Notes: generated by a model from the letters alone, not told the origin. 64,000 nucleotides of DNA from CAWARU01 sp963805795 (GCA_963805795.1 CAWDVG010000001.1:682001-746000), one strand, 5' to 3'; positions 7,775 to 17,590 are shown, counted from the stretch's first letter. Program-made: numbers and translations.

Positions 7775-9796
7775 ATGTTTAAGTTCACCTACACCAACAT
7801 AGTGTTTTTTCTCAAAGTCTTATTGTTTATTCTTGTTATCTTAATTCTTATTTGTGTTTGGTATGTACGAAAATTACAATCTTATGATAGTCAATATCTC
7901 AGTTATTCTAGTGAACTTCGAGTTTTAACTCAAAAAATTGGGAAAAGTGTAGGAGAAATATCGGCTTTTGGATTTGAATCAAGTTTTACTGAATTACAAA
8001 CTCGTCAGGCAGAGTTTGATAAAATTATTAAGCTGTTAATTCAGGGCGAATATAATAAGATTGGAACGCGCATTTTACCGCCAAGCCCTCTTTATATTCA
8101 ACAAGGAAGTTTAGCTAAATTAGATTCATACTGGCAAGAAAAAGGCAGGCAAATAGACATGATCTTATCTAATAAAGATTTGATTATGACTTCACAAAAA
8201 ACCAATGAAATAATGCAGGCGAAATTGGCAAAAATATCTTCTTTGTATTGGGATGTTCTTAAGAAAACCCCAAAATCAGAACTTACAATTAAAGTTTTAC
8301 TTGATATTTCTAGTCAGGTTGAAACTATTAGGCAATTAAAAAGTGAATTCCAAAAATTATTAACCATTACCATTTCTGGAATAGAAACCGAAAAGAGGCT
8401 TCCTACGGAAATTGATGCATTTGCTAAAAGAGCAAGAAAAATCCGAGATGACAATAAAAACATAAACATTACCCCATTGCTAGATAATATTACTTTGGAA
8501 ATTCAATCTATTGAACAATCCTACGAAAACATGATTAAAACTGGATTTATATTGGATACAGTTTTTTATGCTACTGAAAGTTTAATGAATGACAATCTCA
8601 TGTTTTTAGGATATACTACCAATTTATATGATGATTATGCTAATGATCCCCATCATAGAAAAATTACTCATGCAACTATTTATATTCTATGTATTTCTGG
8701 GCTTTTAGTGCTTATCTTAATTGGCTATCTACTTAACCGTCAGTCCAAAGTGGGGCAAAGCTTAACGGAAAGGAAAAATAGAAAAATAAATCAAGATATT
8801 GATACTTTGTTACAAGAGCTTTCCAATTTGGCTGGCGGTAATCTTGCTATTAAAGCTACAGAAAATAAAGGTATTACCCTAGAAATTGCAAAGTCAATTA
8901 ATTATGCCATTCAAGCGCTTAGGAAGTTAGTACAACATATTAATTTTTCATCTCAACAAGCTTCTAATTTGAGTCTAGAAACTCAAAAAATAACGACCGA
9001 TCTCGCCTTATCTAGCGATAAGCAGCTCAAAGAAATCATCAAATCTGTGTATTCTATACAGTCGCTCGAAAAATTAGCAGAAAAAGTTTCGCTTCACGCT
9101 AATGAATCTGCTGCTGTGGCGCGTCAATCAGTGGACCTTGCTAAGAAAGGGTCTCTCGAGGTTCGTAATACTATTAACGGGATGCTGCGTATTCAGGAAC
9201 AGATTAGAACAACTTCTAATAAAATGCTGCGACTAAATGAAAGTTCCAATGAAATTGGGCAAATTATCACTATGATTGATGGAATTGCAGATCAAACTAA
9301 TATTTTATCTTTAAATGCGGCTATACAAGCTGCCATGGCTGGAGAAGCGGGCCAGGGATTTGACATTATTGCTGATGAAGTACAGAGCCTAGCAGAAAAA
9401 GTAAGGCGAGCAACTCAAGAAATTGAAACTCTGGTACGCTCTATCCAATTAGAGACCAGAGAAGTCATCGATTCTATGGAAGAAACACGTATTGAAATGA
9501 AGCATGGTAGTGAATTGGCGCGAAATGCGGGTAAGTCGCTTGAAAAAATTGAATCTGTTTCCCAGCATTTAGCAAAGCATATTCAATCTATCACCCAAAC
9601 TTCTGAAAAACAACGTAAAATGACTACCACGATGGCCAGAATGATAACCATTGTTGAGGAAATTTCAAAAAACTTTGCAAACGGGTCGACTAATACTGCA
9701 GAATTTACAAGAAAACTTACCGAGCTCGTCATTGATTTACGTAGCACTGTTTCTGGATTTAAACTTTCATCAAATACTATTCAGAGTAAGGATTAA
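7775..9796 (+). CDS. PilJ-like methyl-accepting chemotaxis protein, first of tandem pair
   Basis: A 673-residue receptor. Membrane segment 1 is at about residues 8-28, followed by a periplasmic helical domain whose opening YSSELRVLTQKIGKSVGEI resembles the PilJ N-terminal family, then membrane segment 2 at about 298-320. The cytoplasmic part has a degenerate HAMP-like region and an MCP signalling hairpin with its tip at about 500-525 (IADQTNILSLNAAIQAAMAG, GFDIIADEVQSLAEKV). The tip normally docks CheA/CheW or PilChp homologues, none of which lie in the window. Spacing to glmM is 51 bp. The tip reads GFDIIADEV where most receptors have GFAVVADEV. Confidence 0.88.
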   Translation: MFKFTYTNIVFFLKVLLFILVILILICVWYVRKLQSYDSQYLSYSSELRVLTQKIGKSVGEISAFGFESSFTELQTRQAEFDKIIKLLIQGEYNKIGTRILPPSPLYIQQGSLAKLDSYWQEKGRQIDMILSNKDLIMTSQKTNEIMQAKLAKISSLYWDVLKKTPKSELTIKVLLDISSQVETIRQLKSEFQKLLTITISGIETEKRLPTEIDAFAKRARKIRDDNKNINITPLLDNITLEIQSIEQSYENMIKTGFILDTVFYATESLMNDNLMFLGYTTNLYDDYANDPHHRKITHATIYILCISGLLVLILIGYLLNRQSKVGQSLTERKNRKINQDIDTLLQELSNLAGGNLAIKATENKGITLEIAKSINYAIQALRKLVQHINFSSQQASNLSLETQKITTDLALSSDKQLKEIIKSVYSIQSLEKLAEKVSLHANESAAVARQSVDLAKKGSLEVRNTINGMLRIQEQIRTTSNKMLRLNESSNEIGQIITMIDGIADQTNILSLNAAIQAAMAGEAGQGFDIIADEVQSLAEKVRRATQEIETLVRSIQLETREVIDSMEETRIEMKHGSELARNAGKSLEKIESVSQHLAKHIQSITQTSEKQRKMTTTMARMITIVEEISKNFANGSTNTAEFTRKLTELVIDLRSTVSGFKLSSNTIQSKD

Positions 9797-9803
9797 CTTT
9801 TTA

Positions 9804-11819
9804 ATGATGAAATTCAATTATACTAATATCATTTTTTTTCTCAAACTATTATTGATCATTTTGATCATCTTAACCTCATTTAGTATTTGGCAAATTAGAA
9901 TAACAGATTTCAATAAAGGTAAATATCTTGATTATTCAAGTGAGCTTCGAGTTTTAACTCAAAGAATTGGTAAGCGCGTAGGGGAAATATTTGCTTTTGG
10001 ATTTGAAAATAGTTTTACATCCTTGCAAACTCGCCAAGCCCAATTTGATAAAATTATTAAGATACTTATAAATGGAGAATATAATGCTGATGGCATGGTA
10101 ATCTTGCCCCCTAGTCCATCCTATATACAACAGGGCAGTTTAGGCAAATTAAATTCTTATTGGGAAGAAAGCAGTAAACAAATAGATATGATATTATCTA
10201 ATAAAGAATTGATAAAGACTTCTCAAAAGGCCCATGAAAATATTCAAGCGAAACTAGATAAAATATCTTCAATCTATTGGGAGGTTTTGAAGAAAATTCC
10301 AAGTCAAGATCTGGGTGTTGATATTTTGCTTAATATATCCAATCAAATTGAATATATTGAGAAATTATCCGGTGACTTTCAGGAGCTTTTAACCCTTACC
10401 ATACTTACTCCGGAAATACAAACGAGTTTGCCTATTAAAGTGAGAAACTTTGCAGAAACCGCAGATAAGATCTATGATGAAAATAAAAACAAAAGTGCAG
10501 TCCCCTTGTTAAATAATATTAATACCGAAATTCTTTCTATACAACAATCTTTAGACGATATGCTTAAAACCGGTTTTATTTTAGATTCTGTATATGATGC
10601 AGCGCAAAACTTATCTCGTGCGAACCTTAAATTTTTAGAATACACAGACCACTTGTATGATGATTATACAAAGTATTCAAAGCATAGATTCATTACCCGT
10701 ACAATCATTAATATATTAACTGTTGGAACTATTCTGGTGCTCATTGCACTTGGTTATTTACTGAATCGGCGTGCTAAGTTAGATTTATCCATTACCGAAA
10801 AGAAAAATAGAAAAATAAATCAAGATATTGAAACACTTTTGCAAGAGATTTCCGACTTAGCCGGTGGGAACCTTGCTATCAAAGCAACCGTCTGTAGAGG
10901 TATTACGGAGGAAATTGCCAAGTCGATTAATTATGCTATTGAGGCGCTTAGGAAATTGGTTTTACATATTAATCTTTCAAGCCAAAAAGCCTCTGATATG
11001 TCTTTAGAAACACAAAAATTAACCCATGATCTGGCATTAGCCAGCGAAAAGCAACTTAACGAGATTATAAGAACTGTCCAGTCTATACAGTCCACAGAAA
11101 AATTAGCAGAAAAAGTTTCTCTTCACGCCAATGAGTCTGCCGTAGTGGCTCGCCAGTCAGTAGAACTCGCTAGCGAGGGAGGTATAGAGGTTCGCAATAC
11201 TATGGATGGTATGGTACGCATTCAAGACCAAATTAGAGCTACTTCTAATAAAATGTTACGCTTAAATGACCGTTCTAATGAAATTGGTCAAATCATAACT
11301 ATGATTGATGGAATTGCCGAGCAAACCAATATTTTATCTTTAAATGCGAGTATACAAGCTGCCATGGCTGGAGATGCGGGTCTTGGCTTTGCAGTCGTCG
11401 CGGATGAGGTGCAACGACTGGCTGAAAAAGTGAGATATGCTACTCAAGAAGTTGAATTGTTGATAAACTCTATCCAACAGGAAACCCAAGCAGTCATTGG
11501 GTCAATGGAAAAAACTCGCATTGAAACCAAGCAAGGCGGAGAATTGGCTCAGAATGCAGGTGATGTGCTTGAAAAGATTGAATTTGTTTCTAAAAATCTC
11601 GCTAAACATATTCAATCGATTAGTCTCTTGGCTGAAAAACAGAGCAAAATGTCGAGCAGCATTGCTAGCATGATGAGCACTATAGAGAGTATATCGAAGA
11701 ATATAGCTGTAGGTTCTATTAACACAGCAGATTTTACGAGCAAATTAACTGGAATAGTTTCTGATCTACGAAGCTCTGTTTCTGAATTTAAACTTTATTC
11801 TAGTTCGGAAGAGGAGTAA
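9804..11819 (+). CDS. PilJ-like methyl-accepting chemotaxis protein, second of tandem pair
   Basis: A 671-residue paralogue of the preceding receptor, seven bases downstream, with matching architecture: membrane segment near residues 8-28, PilJ-like sensor domain (YSSELRVLTQRIGKRVGEI), second membrane segment near 300, HAMP-like linker and MCP hairpin with tip NASIQAAMAGDAGLGFAVVA. The two proteins align along their whole length, so they arose by gene duplication; the sensor domains have diverged more than the signalling tip. ATGs at 9804 and 9807 are both possible; AAGGA lies upstream. In-frame sequence further upstream overlaps the first gene and is not part of the protein. Confidence 0.88.
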   Translation: MMKFNYTNIIFFLKLLLIILIILTSFSIWQIRITDFNKGKYLDYSSELRVLTQRIGKRVGEIFAFGFENSFTSLQTRQAQFDKIIKILINGEYNADGMVILPPSPSYIQQGSLGKLNSYWEESSKQIDMILSNKELIKTSQKAHENIQAKLDKISSIYWEVLKKIPSQDLGVDILLNISNQIEYIEKLSGDFQELLTLTILTPEIQTSLPIKVRNFAETADKIYDENKNKSAVPLLNNINTEILSIQQSLDDMLKTGFILDSVYDAAQNLSRANLKFLEYTDHLYDDYTKYSKHRFITRTIINILTVGTILVLIALGYLLNRRAKLDLSITEKKNRKINQDIETLLQEISDLAGGNLAIKATVCRGITEEIAKSINYAIEALRKLVLHINLSSQKASDMSLETQKLTHDLALASEKQLNEIIRTVQSIQSTEKLAEKVSLHANESAVVARQSVELASEGGIEVRNTMDGMVRIQDQIRATSNKMLRLNDRSNEIGQIITMIDGIAEQTNILSLNASIQAAMAGDAGLGFAVVADEVQRLAEKVRYATQEVELLINSIQQETQAVIGSMEKTRIETKQGGELAQNAGDVLEKIEFVSKNLAKHIQSISLLAEKQSKMSSSIASMMSTIESISKNIAVGSINTADFTSKLTGIVSDLRSSVSEFKLYSSSEEE

Positions 11820-11840
11820 ATGCTCAAAAAAATAGCTTCT

Positions 11841-11903
11841 AAAAATTGGGTCAATGGAAAGATTTAGAATAGTTCTAAACTGTTTGGTTGTCGAACAAAA
11901 TAT
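11841..11903 (+). repeat. 63-bp dispersed direct repeat, copy A
   Basis: The 63 bases recur at 28443-28505 with one difference (CTGTTTGG here, CTGCTTGG there). The unit contains a 7-bp inverted repeat TTTAGAA-TAG-TTCTAAA. It lies just past the second chemoreceptor gene. Confidence 0.8.
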
Positions 11904-11996
11904 AAGGTTTTATTGAGAGAAGAACCAATAGAACAGATGTGACTCTAATATTAAAGTTCTCGAATGCGCGGTCTTTAACGATGGCCAAATGATTAC

Positions 11997-12608
11997 TTAG
12001 GAACATTTGGCCAATGGTCCAGGCTTGATCCCCCTATATGCTTGCGAATAGGTTAGCTCTAATCTTAAACCTTGCAGTAGTTGTTCAACAATTCTTACAT
12101 TAACTCGATGTGGATAGAAAAACTTTCCCTTAGTATCTTTTAGCTGTGCATTTTTATACTTTTCAAGGATTTGTTGAGCGCTTAATAATGTATCTCTATC
12201 ATTCTTTAAGAAGGCTATTGTTGCATCTACATAGGCATTCCAGCCTTTTTCAACCCAGCTATTAGGTTGATGTTTAGAAAGTTGAAAACGTTCTATAGCA
12301 GTTTTATAATCTCCTACTTCCGCATATATTTGTCCAGCATGAAAATAAAGGCTCGCTTTATCATAAGGTTGTAATTTGGCACATGATTTTATGTATATAT
12401 CTATAAGTGCAGCAGCATTTATTACATCTAAAGAACGCCACCCCTGATCAGATTGATCAAATTCCCAGAAATCCATTTTAAGCATAGCCTGTTCTTTTAA
12501 AGTGAGGGAATTGTTATTCTGGTAATTTTTATAGAATAATAACAATCCAAAAGCTGTAATGGCAGCGGTCGAAATTAAAATTTTAGAAATGTTGGAATGT
12601 TTGTCCAT
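11997..12608 (-). CDS. Membrane-anchored TPR-like protein of unknown function
   Basis: A 203-residue protein. Residues about 9-27 (ILISTAAITAFGLLLFY) form one N-terminal membrane anchor with a short basic N-terminus, so the remainder should face the periplasm. The middle has two TPR-like helical hairpins: SLYFHAGQIYAEVGDYKTAIERFQ and a following NAYVDATIAFLKNDRDTLLSA. The C-terminus has no known motif. I do not recognise the family. It is transcribed against the chemoreceptor genes and flanked by repeat copy A and the insertion sequence, so nothing in its neighbourhood suggests a role. Confidence 0.6.
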   Translation of the reverse strand: MDKHSNISKILISTAAITAFGLLLFYKNYQNNNSLTLKEQAMLKMDFWEFDQSDQGWRSLDVINAAALIDIYIKSCAKLQPYDKASLYFHAGQIYAEVGDYKTAIERFQLSKHQPNSWVEKGWNAYVDATIAFLKNDRDTLLSAQQILEKYKNAQLKDTKGKFFYPHRVNVRIVEQLLQGLRLELTYSQAYRGIKPGPLAKCS

Positions 12609-12817
12609 ATAACAACCTATTTTAAGTTTAATCTTTGAATAATTAAAGAAATATTAAACAATTTTATGCTCCTCCTTTGGAATTTTTGGTTTGAATCATC
12701 GTTTTGTTTTTTAAGACTTTCGGGCGCTGCTGACATAAAAAACACCTTTAACAAAGATTAAACCTGAATTATCACATCAATTTGATTTCTAATCAAGATT
12801 GCTATAGGTCGATAGCA

Positions 12818-14022
12818 GGGTCTTTCCATGATTAGCTAACTGCCATAAATTCAAGTATTTTACTCGCTCTCTCTTTAGACCATCCAGACGCCTTTCTTGC
12901 TGTTTTTATTGCTATTTTATCCCCAGTGGCGTTTTTGTACCTCTTTATCATATTAATAACAAGCTTCCTAACTACTGCCATATTTTGTGCTGCATTCTTG
13001 GCCCCTAAGCCAGAATGGTCCTCTTTAAATACAACATCCAGTTGCCAATGCAACTTATTCTCTATACCCCAATGCTCTCGCGAGTATCGTAAGTGATCTT
13101 TCGCACAAGCCGGTGTACTCGAAATATAAAATACAGTTTCTCGTTGTATCTCCCCCTTAATATGTCGTTCTCTTTCAATACAACATATGCTCTTTATATC
13201 TTTCCAAGCTGGGTGCCCTTCTTTCAACCAATCAATCTTATCTGTACTCCAGCATTGTCTTAATTCAACACGACCATGCCCCTTATCTACCTCTTCATAA
13301 AAATCCAAATTTTCTCTGTTCATAAAATAACTTTTGGCTTCTGCCAAAAGCGTCCCTTGATTCCCTTTTAAAGCTAAAAAATAATCTGCATCCTTTGCTC
13401 TGACTTTTCCTACAATCTCTTTTTGACAATTCAAAGCATCAGCAGTAATCACTGCTCCTGAAATATCCAAATTATCTAAAACCTCTGGAATCTCAGTGCT
13501 TTCATTAGCTTTGTTTTCAATGTCAGCTTGTGCCAACACAACACCAAAACGCGTTGCAAAAACATGTAGCATATGGACGTTGCTACCCTTGATTCTCTTT
13601 CCATCCAAGGCAATGACTTCTCCTTTCATGTTTTGCTGTTTGCAAAACCAAGTAGCGAATCCTTTGAGAAAAGTTTCCATTTTTTTCTTTTCTACTAAGC
13701 CAAATATTCTTGGCATCACGCTTTTCGAAGGAACCCCTTTTTCAAATGGAAAATATCGTTTCAAAAAATCAATATTTCCTTTTCCAAAGTCCACCAGCTC
13801 TGCCCAACTTTCGGCACAACATAAAACACCCGCTACGGCTAAAAACAGTATCTCAGGTAGGGGGTATAAAATTCTGCCGTCTTCTCGAGGGTCCTCTATG
13901 GTATTGAAAAGCTCAATAAATTCCTTTTCACTCGTCGCTAAAATAGCCATAAATCATCCTTTTTGTACAAAAAGGTATAAAGTACACTATTTTTTGCAAG
14001 TTAGCTAATCATGGGAAGGCCC
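12818..14022 (-). mobile_element. ISAs1-family insertion sequence
   Basis: A 1.2-kb element with one transposase gene bounded by 24-bp imperfect terminal inverted repeats: 12818-12841 (GGGTCTTTCCATGATTAGCT...) and the complement of 13999-14022 (GGGCCTTCCCATGATTAGCT...), two mismatches. The transposase stop lies inside the left repeat. I see no target-site duplication next to the repeats (left flank GATAGCA, right flank CGTCTCC), so it may be an old insertion or have undergone flank rearrangement. Confidence 0.85.
12832..13950 (-). CDS. ISAs1-family DDE transposase
   Basis: A 372-residue, apparently full-length transposase. It opens with the family N-terminal domain (FIELFNTIEDPREDGRILYP, then LFLAVAGVLCCAESWAELV). 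The DDE residues lie in IALDGKRIKGS, VITADALNCQ and EHWGIENKLHWQLDVVF. The last helix carries NMAVVRKLVINMIKRYK, typical of H-repeat/ISAs1 proteins. No frameshift or internal stop, so the element could be active. It sits 250 bp upstream of the putative effector at 14200, between it and the TPR-like gene. Confidence 0.95.
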   Translation of the reverse strand: MAILATSEKEFIELFNTIEDPREDGRILYPLPEILFLAVAGVLCCAESWAELVDFGKGNIDFLKRYFPFEKGVPSKSVMPRIFGLVEKKKMETFLKGFATWFCKQQNMKGEVIALDGKRIKGSNVHMLHVFATRFGVVLAQADIENKANESTEIPEVLDNLDISGAVITADALNCQKEIVGKVRAKDADYFLALKGNQGTLLAEAKSYFMNRENLDFYEEVDKGHGRVELRQCWSTDKIDWLKEGHPAWKDIKSICCIERERHIKGEIQRETVFYISSTPACAKDHLRYSREHWGIENKLHWQLDVVFKEDHSGLGAKNAAQNMAVVRKLVINMIKRYKNATGDKIAIKTARKASGWSKERASKILEFMAVS

Positions 14023-14199
14023 CGTCTCCTCCCTCAGTCCCTCTTGCATTTGTAAGTGAGCTGGGGTGATAATGAGAATCTTAGGCAAGGGCATATTTAG
14101 ACTGATAAGAATAATAAAAAGGCTGGTTATAGATACACATTGGCTAATATCACAATTTGGCCATATGCAGTGTCTTGGATTATTGTGGGGTAAGTAAGA

Positions 14200-16053
14200 A
14201 TGGGTACGACAACTCAGGCAATCATAGGTTCCCTAAACGGCAAAAATCCTACCGGCTCTGCAATAGTTGGAGCTGGGTTTGCTGTAGTTTCTAATGCATT
14301 ATTTTCAACCTTTAGTCCAGCGCTAACCATATCACTCACAGGTGCTACTAATTTATACTTTTCTTTTGCAACGTTTAGAGAAATTTCAAAAAAAGTTAGT
14401 GAAGCTCAAAGAAAAGCAGTGGGTCTTAATTTTCCTCAACCAATATTTGGGTGTGTTAATTGTTATCGCTATGGAGTCCCACTTCTTCTAATAGGTGGAA
14501 TAGGGACAGCTGCAATGGCGGGGTATGGAGCTGCAACCATTGCTGCTTATCAAATTGCAAGTACAGGAACCTCAGCTTTGATGAGCTGTGGCTGGGTAAC
14601 CCCCATTAACTGGATATCCTCAGCCTTTATTCCAGCGGGCACAGTGATTACTAACCTATGGTGGGGTCATAAAGCACCCGGCGAAGTAGAAAAAATATTA
14701 AAAAAAGAGCCCTGTTTTATAGCCGATATTTCCGTCCATTTTTCCGAACTGGAAAAACTAGAAAAACTTGGGCTCGGCAAGCAATTTAAAGATTTTTTTG
14801 AAAAGTGTCAAAGCATCGCACCTCGTTCAGTAGATATAGTTAAAGTTAAAGCTGAAGTGATTGAAACAATTAAACAGACCGCTGAAAAAGCCAAACAAAA
14901 TTGGTTAAAAACTGAGGAAGAAATCAATAAACATAATAAAACTTTAACTGAATTGGAAGACCGAAGGAAACAATTGCTTGAAATTATAGGGGAGTGGGGT
15001 ACACAGTTAACAACAACCTTAGATAACTTAAAGAATAAAAAACAAGAATTGGAGAAAAGGGGGGAAGTTTTAGCCCAAGAAGCCAAAAAGATAAATGGAA
15101 GATTTCCTCTTGAATATGATGATGAGAATAAATTAAATCTTGAAATACACAATATTCTGAAGGAGATCATGAAGAAAGATGAACAGTTACCAAAAGAAAC
15201 AAACGATAGAGAAAAGCAAAAACTAGAACAAGAATTATTGGATCTAGAAAACAGGAAAACTCTCTTAGAAATAATCAAAACTCAGTTTAAAATAAAAAAA
15301 GAAATCAAGTTTATTGAAGAGCAAGTAAGCAAAGCATTGCAATCAAAAAATATAGATATTTGTAAGTATGGTGATCTCGGAAAATTTCAAGAAAATTGGC
15401 CAGTGGTTATACAAAAAGCAAAACATGAAAAAGAAAAGACTGGTAATAATATAAATATGCTAAAACAACAAGTTTCCAAATTGCAAGAAGAAAGTATTAA
15501 ATGGCAAGCAATTTCACAACGAGTTAGGAGGTCTTTGGAGGCTGTCAAAAATCAGTTTTCCTCGGGAGACCCTCTACAGATGCATGAAAATATAAAACAG
15601 ATAATAGAGGATATATTAGAATGTGCACAACATACCTTGGACGTTTCATCAACAAATAAAATATTAGAAGATTATTTTTCAACAGCAACTGGTGTAGTTG
15701 TACCTATTATTTTCAGTTATTTGCAAGAAAATAATAAATCTTTCAACCAAAAATACTCAAGTTATTTTGCGCATGTTCCCAATGCTCCTGCTAATCAGAG
15801 AGACTTAAACCTTATCAGTTTTGTTCAAGTATTTAATGATGTACTTACATCAGTGGGTGATCTTCCTGCACAAGATGAAAAGAGGGGTAGAAATGAAAAG
15901 GGTGAACCAATTTCACCACCCGTTTTACCTTTTATGTCATTGCTTGATGAGCGGTCTAATCAAGCTCAGGGTGATAAAGTATCAATCAGTGTTTTGCCTA
16001 GCCCATCAACGAGTCAAGGCAAGGTTATCAATACATTGAAAAATCAAAGTTAG
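14200..16053 (+). CDS. Membrane and coiled-coil protein with OTU-region-like C-terminal module, putative effector
   Basis: A 617-residue protein I cannot assign to a family. Residues about 20-58 and 92-152 are hydrophobic, Gly/Ala-rich and could form four membrane segments in two hairpins. Residues about 220-470 are strongly charged Lys/Glu heptad-like coiled coil. Residues about 487-540 (ILEDYF..., IIFSYLQENNKSFNQKYSSY, F.HVP) align with a segment of the OTU domain of the lipase-OTU protein at 23936, but the catalytic DGDC motif is absent. The C-terminus is polar and Pro/Ser-rich, as in many type IV secretion substrates. GGGGTAAG precedes the ATG; a stop lies three codons upstream in frame. 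Effector status is inferred from architecture and neighbours. Confidence 0.6.
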   Translation: MGTTTQAIIGSLNGKNPTGSAIVGAGFAVVSNALFSTFSPALTISLTGATNLYFSFATFREISKKVSEAQRKAVGLNFPQPIFGCVNCYRYGVPLLLIGGIGTAAMAGYGAATIAAYQIASTGTSALMSCGWVTPINWISSAFIPAGTVITNLWWGHKAPGEVEKILKKEPCFIADISVHFSELEKLEKLGLGKQFKDFFEKCQSIAPRSVDIVKVKAEVIETIKQTAEKAKQNWLKTEEEINKHNKTLTELEDRRKQLLEIIGEWGTQLTTTLDNLKNKKQELEKRGEVLAQEAKKINGRFPLEYDDENKLNLEIHNILKEIMKKDEQLPKETNDREKQKLEQELLDLENRKTLLEIIKTQFKIKKEIKFIEEQVSKALQSKNIDICKYGDLGKFQENWPVVIQKAKHEKEKTGNNINMLKQQVSKLQEESIKWQAISQRVRRSLEAVKNQFSSGDPLQMHENIKQIIEDILECAQHTLDVSSTNKILEDYFSTATGVVVPIIFSYLQENNKSFNQKYSSYFAHVPNAPANQRDLNLISFVQVFNDVLTSVGDLPAQDEKRGRNEKGEPISPPVLPFMSLLDERSNQAQGDKVSISVLPSPSTSQGKVINTLKNQS

Positions 16054-16093
16054 GCGAAAACAATTGTATTAATACCTTAACTAAGGAGATAAA

Positions 16094-16873
16094 ATGGCTA
16101 AAACGCAGAGTGAAATGATTGAAAACCTAAAACTAGGCATTAGTCTTAAAGAAGATATCAAACAAATACAAGAATATATTAATCAGATAAATTTAAGTAA
16201 CATGGAAGATCCACAAAGTATATTACTGATAGCAGTTATAGCTAGGGCATCTAAAGATATTTTTGAAGTGCTTATTACGGCATTCAAAAGAGATGATATT
16301 TCTTTAGATCTCCCCAATGAATATGGTATGACAGCTCTAGACTCTGCTTTTGTTCGTAAGCATTTCGATGGAATTGAAGCCTTAATTATGGCAGGCGCTA
16401 ATTATAAACGAATGGTGCCTGGACGCCCTATAACTTACTTAGATTTTTATACAACATACAATCCAACGATGCAAGATAAAATTAACGCTGTCATTGAAAG
16501 ACGAAAAAAGACAGATCAACAAGAAGCAAATTCATCATCGATTTCAGTGCTCTGGTCAGAAATAGTAAGCTTTTTTTATACTCCGACTAAGGCTAAATAT
16601 GTTCCCCTAAGTACAGTAGCAGCTAAAGATGATGCTGAAGTCGAAAGTATGCCAGCAGCATCCGCTGCTATGGTAATCAAAACCGCCGCTGATCTTAAAC
16701 AGCGTTACAATAGTAGTAAAAAACCGATGTCTCTTAATAAGAAAGAGGCCGATCAACATGCTAATGATCATGGGGCTGGACCAGCAGCTGGTTCAAGTGG
16801 AAGCAGTGGTATCCAAATTGGTCAGATAAATATTGTAGCAGGTCTTGCAAAATCCAAATCTTCTGCGAAATGA
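16094..16873 (+). CDS. Ankyrin-repeat protein, putative effector
   Basis: A 259-residue protein with a strong AAGGAGAT ribosome binding site, 40 bp after the preceding gene and probably in its operon. Residues about 75-110 make one clear ankyrin repeat (NEYGMTALDSAFVRKHFDGI then ALIMAGANY); the preceding helices (SILLIAVIARASKDIFEVLI) are a plausible degenerate repeat. Residues 160-259 are low complexity (Ala, Ser, Gly, Lys) with GAGPAAGSSGSSG and a basic tail ending KSKSSAK. Ankyrin repeats mediate protein-protein contacts and are common in secreted proteins of intracellular gammaproteobacteria. The specific partner cannot be inferred. Confidence 0.6.
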   Translation: MAKTQSEMIENLKLGISLKEDIKQIQEYINQINLSNMEDPQSILLIAVIARASKDIFEVLITAFKRDDISLDLPNEYGMTALDSAFVRKHFDGIEALIMAGANYKRMVPGRPITYLDFYTTYNPTMQDKINAVIERRKKTDQQEANSSSISVLWSEIVSFFYTPTKAKYVPLSTVAAKDDAEVESMPAASAAMVIKTAADLKQRYNSSKKPMSLNKKEADQHANDHGAGPAAGSSGSSGIQIGQINIVAGLAKSKSSAK

Positions 16874-17590
16874 CTTATGTCATTATAATAACAGTCTTGA
16901 ACTTTTAGAAATTAAACGGTCAATGCCTGCTGTTCCTGTGGTACTTTGAATTGTTGTGCGCCATAGATTGGAATGGGGGAGCGCAAGTGCTGTTGCCCCT
17001 GCGAAACCTCTCGTAGCTTCAAAACCAGATTAATTGGCACTCTTATTAGCTTTGCATCATTCCTCATTTCGTTAGAATGAGTGAGAAGCATTGTGCGGGT
17101 TTTGTGCGTATTAGCTCCGCGTAGTTGTGATAAGTGCAGTGAAATGCTGATTTTCTGCAACAAAAAAATTACATATAAATCAAGTGCAAGATGTTTAGAG
17201 TGGGTGATTAATAACCGATCTGACGCGAACAATACTCGGATCTAAATCATCTGATATCACATCATTATATTGTGGAGAAACTAGATGAGAGGAGTAATTG
17301 AGTAACAGTCGACCTCAAGAAGATGTTGGGGTAAAAGACACGTAAGAAGAATATCAGTTGTGAAGACTAATCATCAGGCTAATAAAGTTAGTTAGCAAAT
17401 ATTTCCATTCTGAGAATGAAGAACTAGCCAATGGACCAAATTCATGGAGTTCATGGAACTTCCACTATGTCATTTTAAAGTGGTAATAGAGTATAATCTG
17501 AACTTGTCCTTAGCAGGTAAGGACGAGTTTTCATTTATTTTGGGATTTAAATTCTTAAGTTTAACACTTAAATAGAAGGAAGACCAATTT
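16874..17590. other. Intergenic region with one doubtful small minus-strand ORF
   Basis: About 700 bases before the small Ala-rich gene. The only protein-like signal is the minus-strand frame described separately at 16912-17067. Near 17500-17540 a CCTTA...TAAGG hairpin is followed by TTTTCATTTATTTT and may be a terminator or leader structure. The bases around 17400-17470 contain repeated words (ATGGACC, TTCATGGA) without a clear pattern. The neighbourhood looks like decayed sequence. Confidence 0.35.
16912..17067 (-). CDS. Possible 51-residue protein, uncertain
   Basis: From an ATG at 17065-17067 the frame reads MRNDAKLIRVPINLVLKLRE and ends in QEQQALTV. The opening IRVPINLV pattern resembles small DNA-binding or plasmid-type proteins that begin with a beta strand and helix, but the match is weak and there is no good ribosome binding site. 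The frame stays open upstream to 17232, suggesting either a longer gene or a remnant. It could equally be spurious; I report it because the residue pattern looks more protein-like than other frames in this gap. Confidence 0.25.
   Translation of the reverse strand: MRNDAKLIRVPINLVLKLREVSQGQQHLRSPIPIYGAQQFKVPQEQQALTV

Noticed and set aside
12608..12817. Target-site duplication for the ISAs1-type element
   Set aside because: Bases flanking the two terminal repeats do not match at 8-10 bp, so I do not claim one.
13496..14008. 170-codon plus-strand frame across the insertion sequence
   Set aside because: Antisense to the intact ISAs1-type transposase and to its right terminal repeat.
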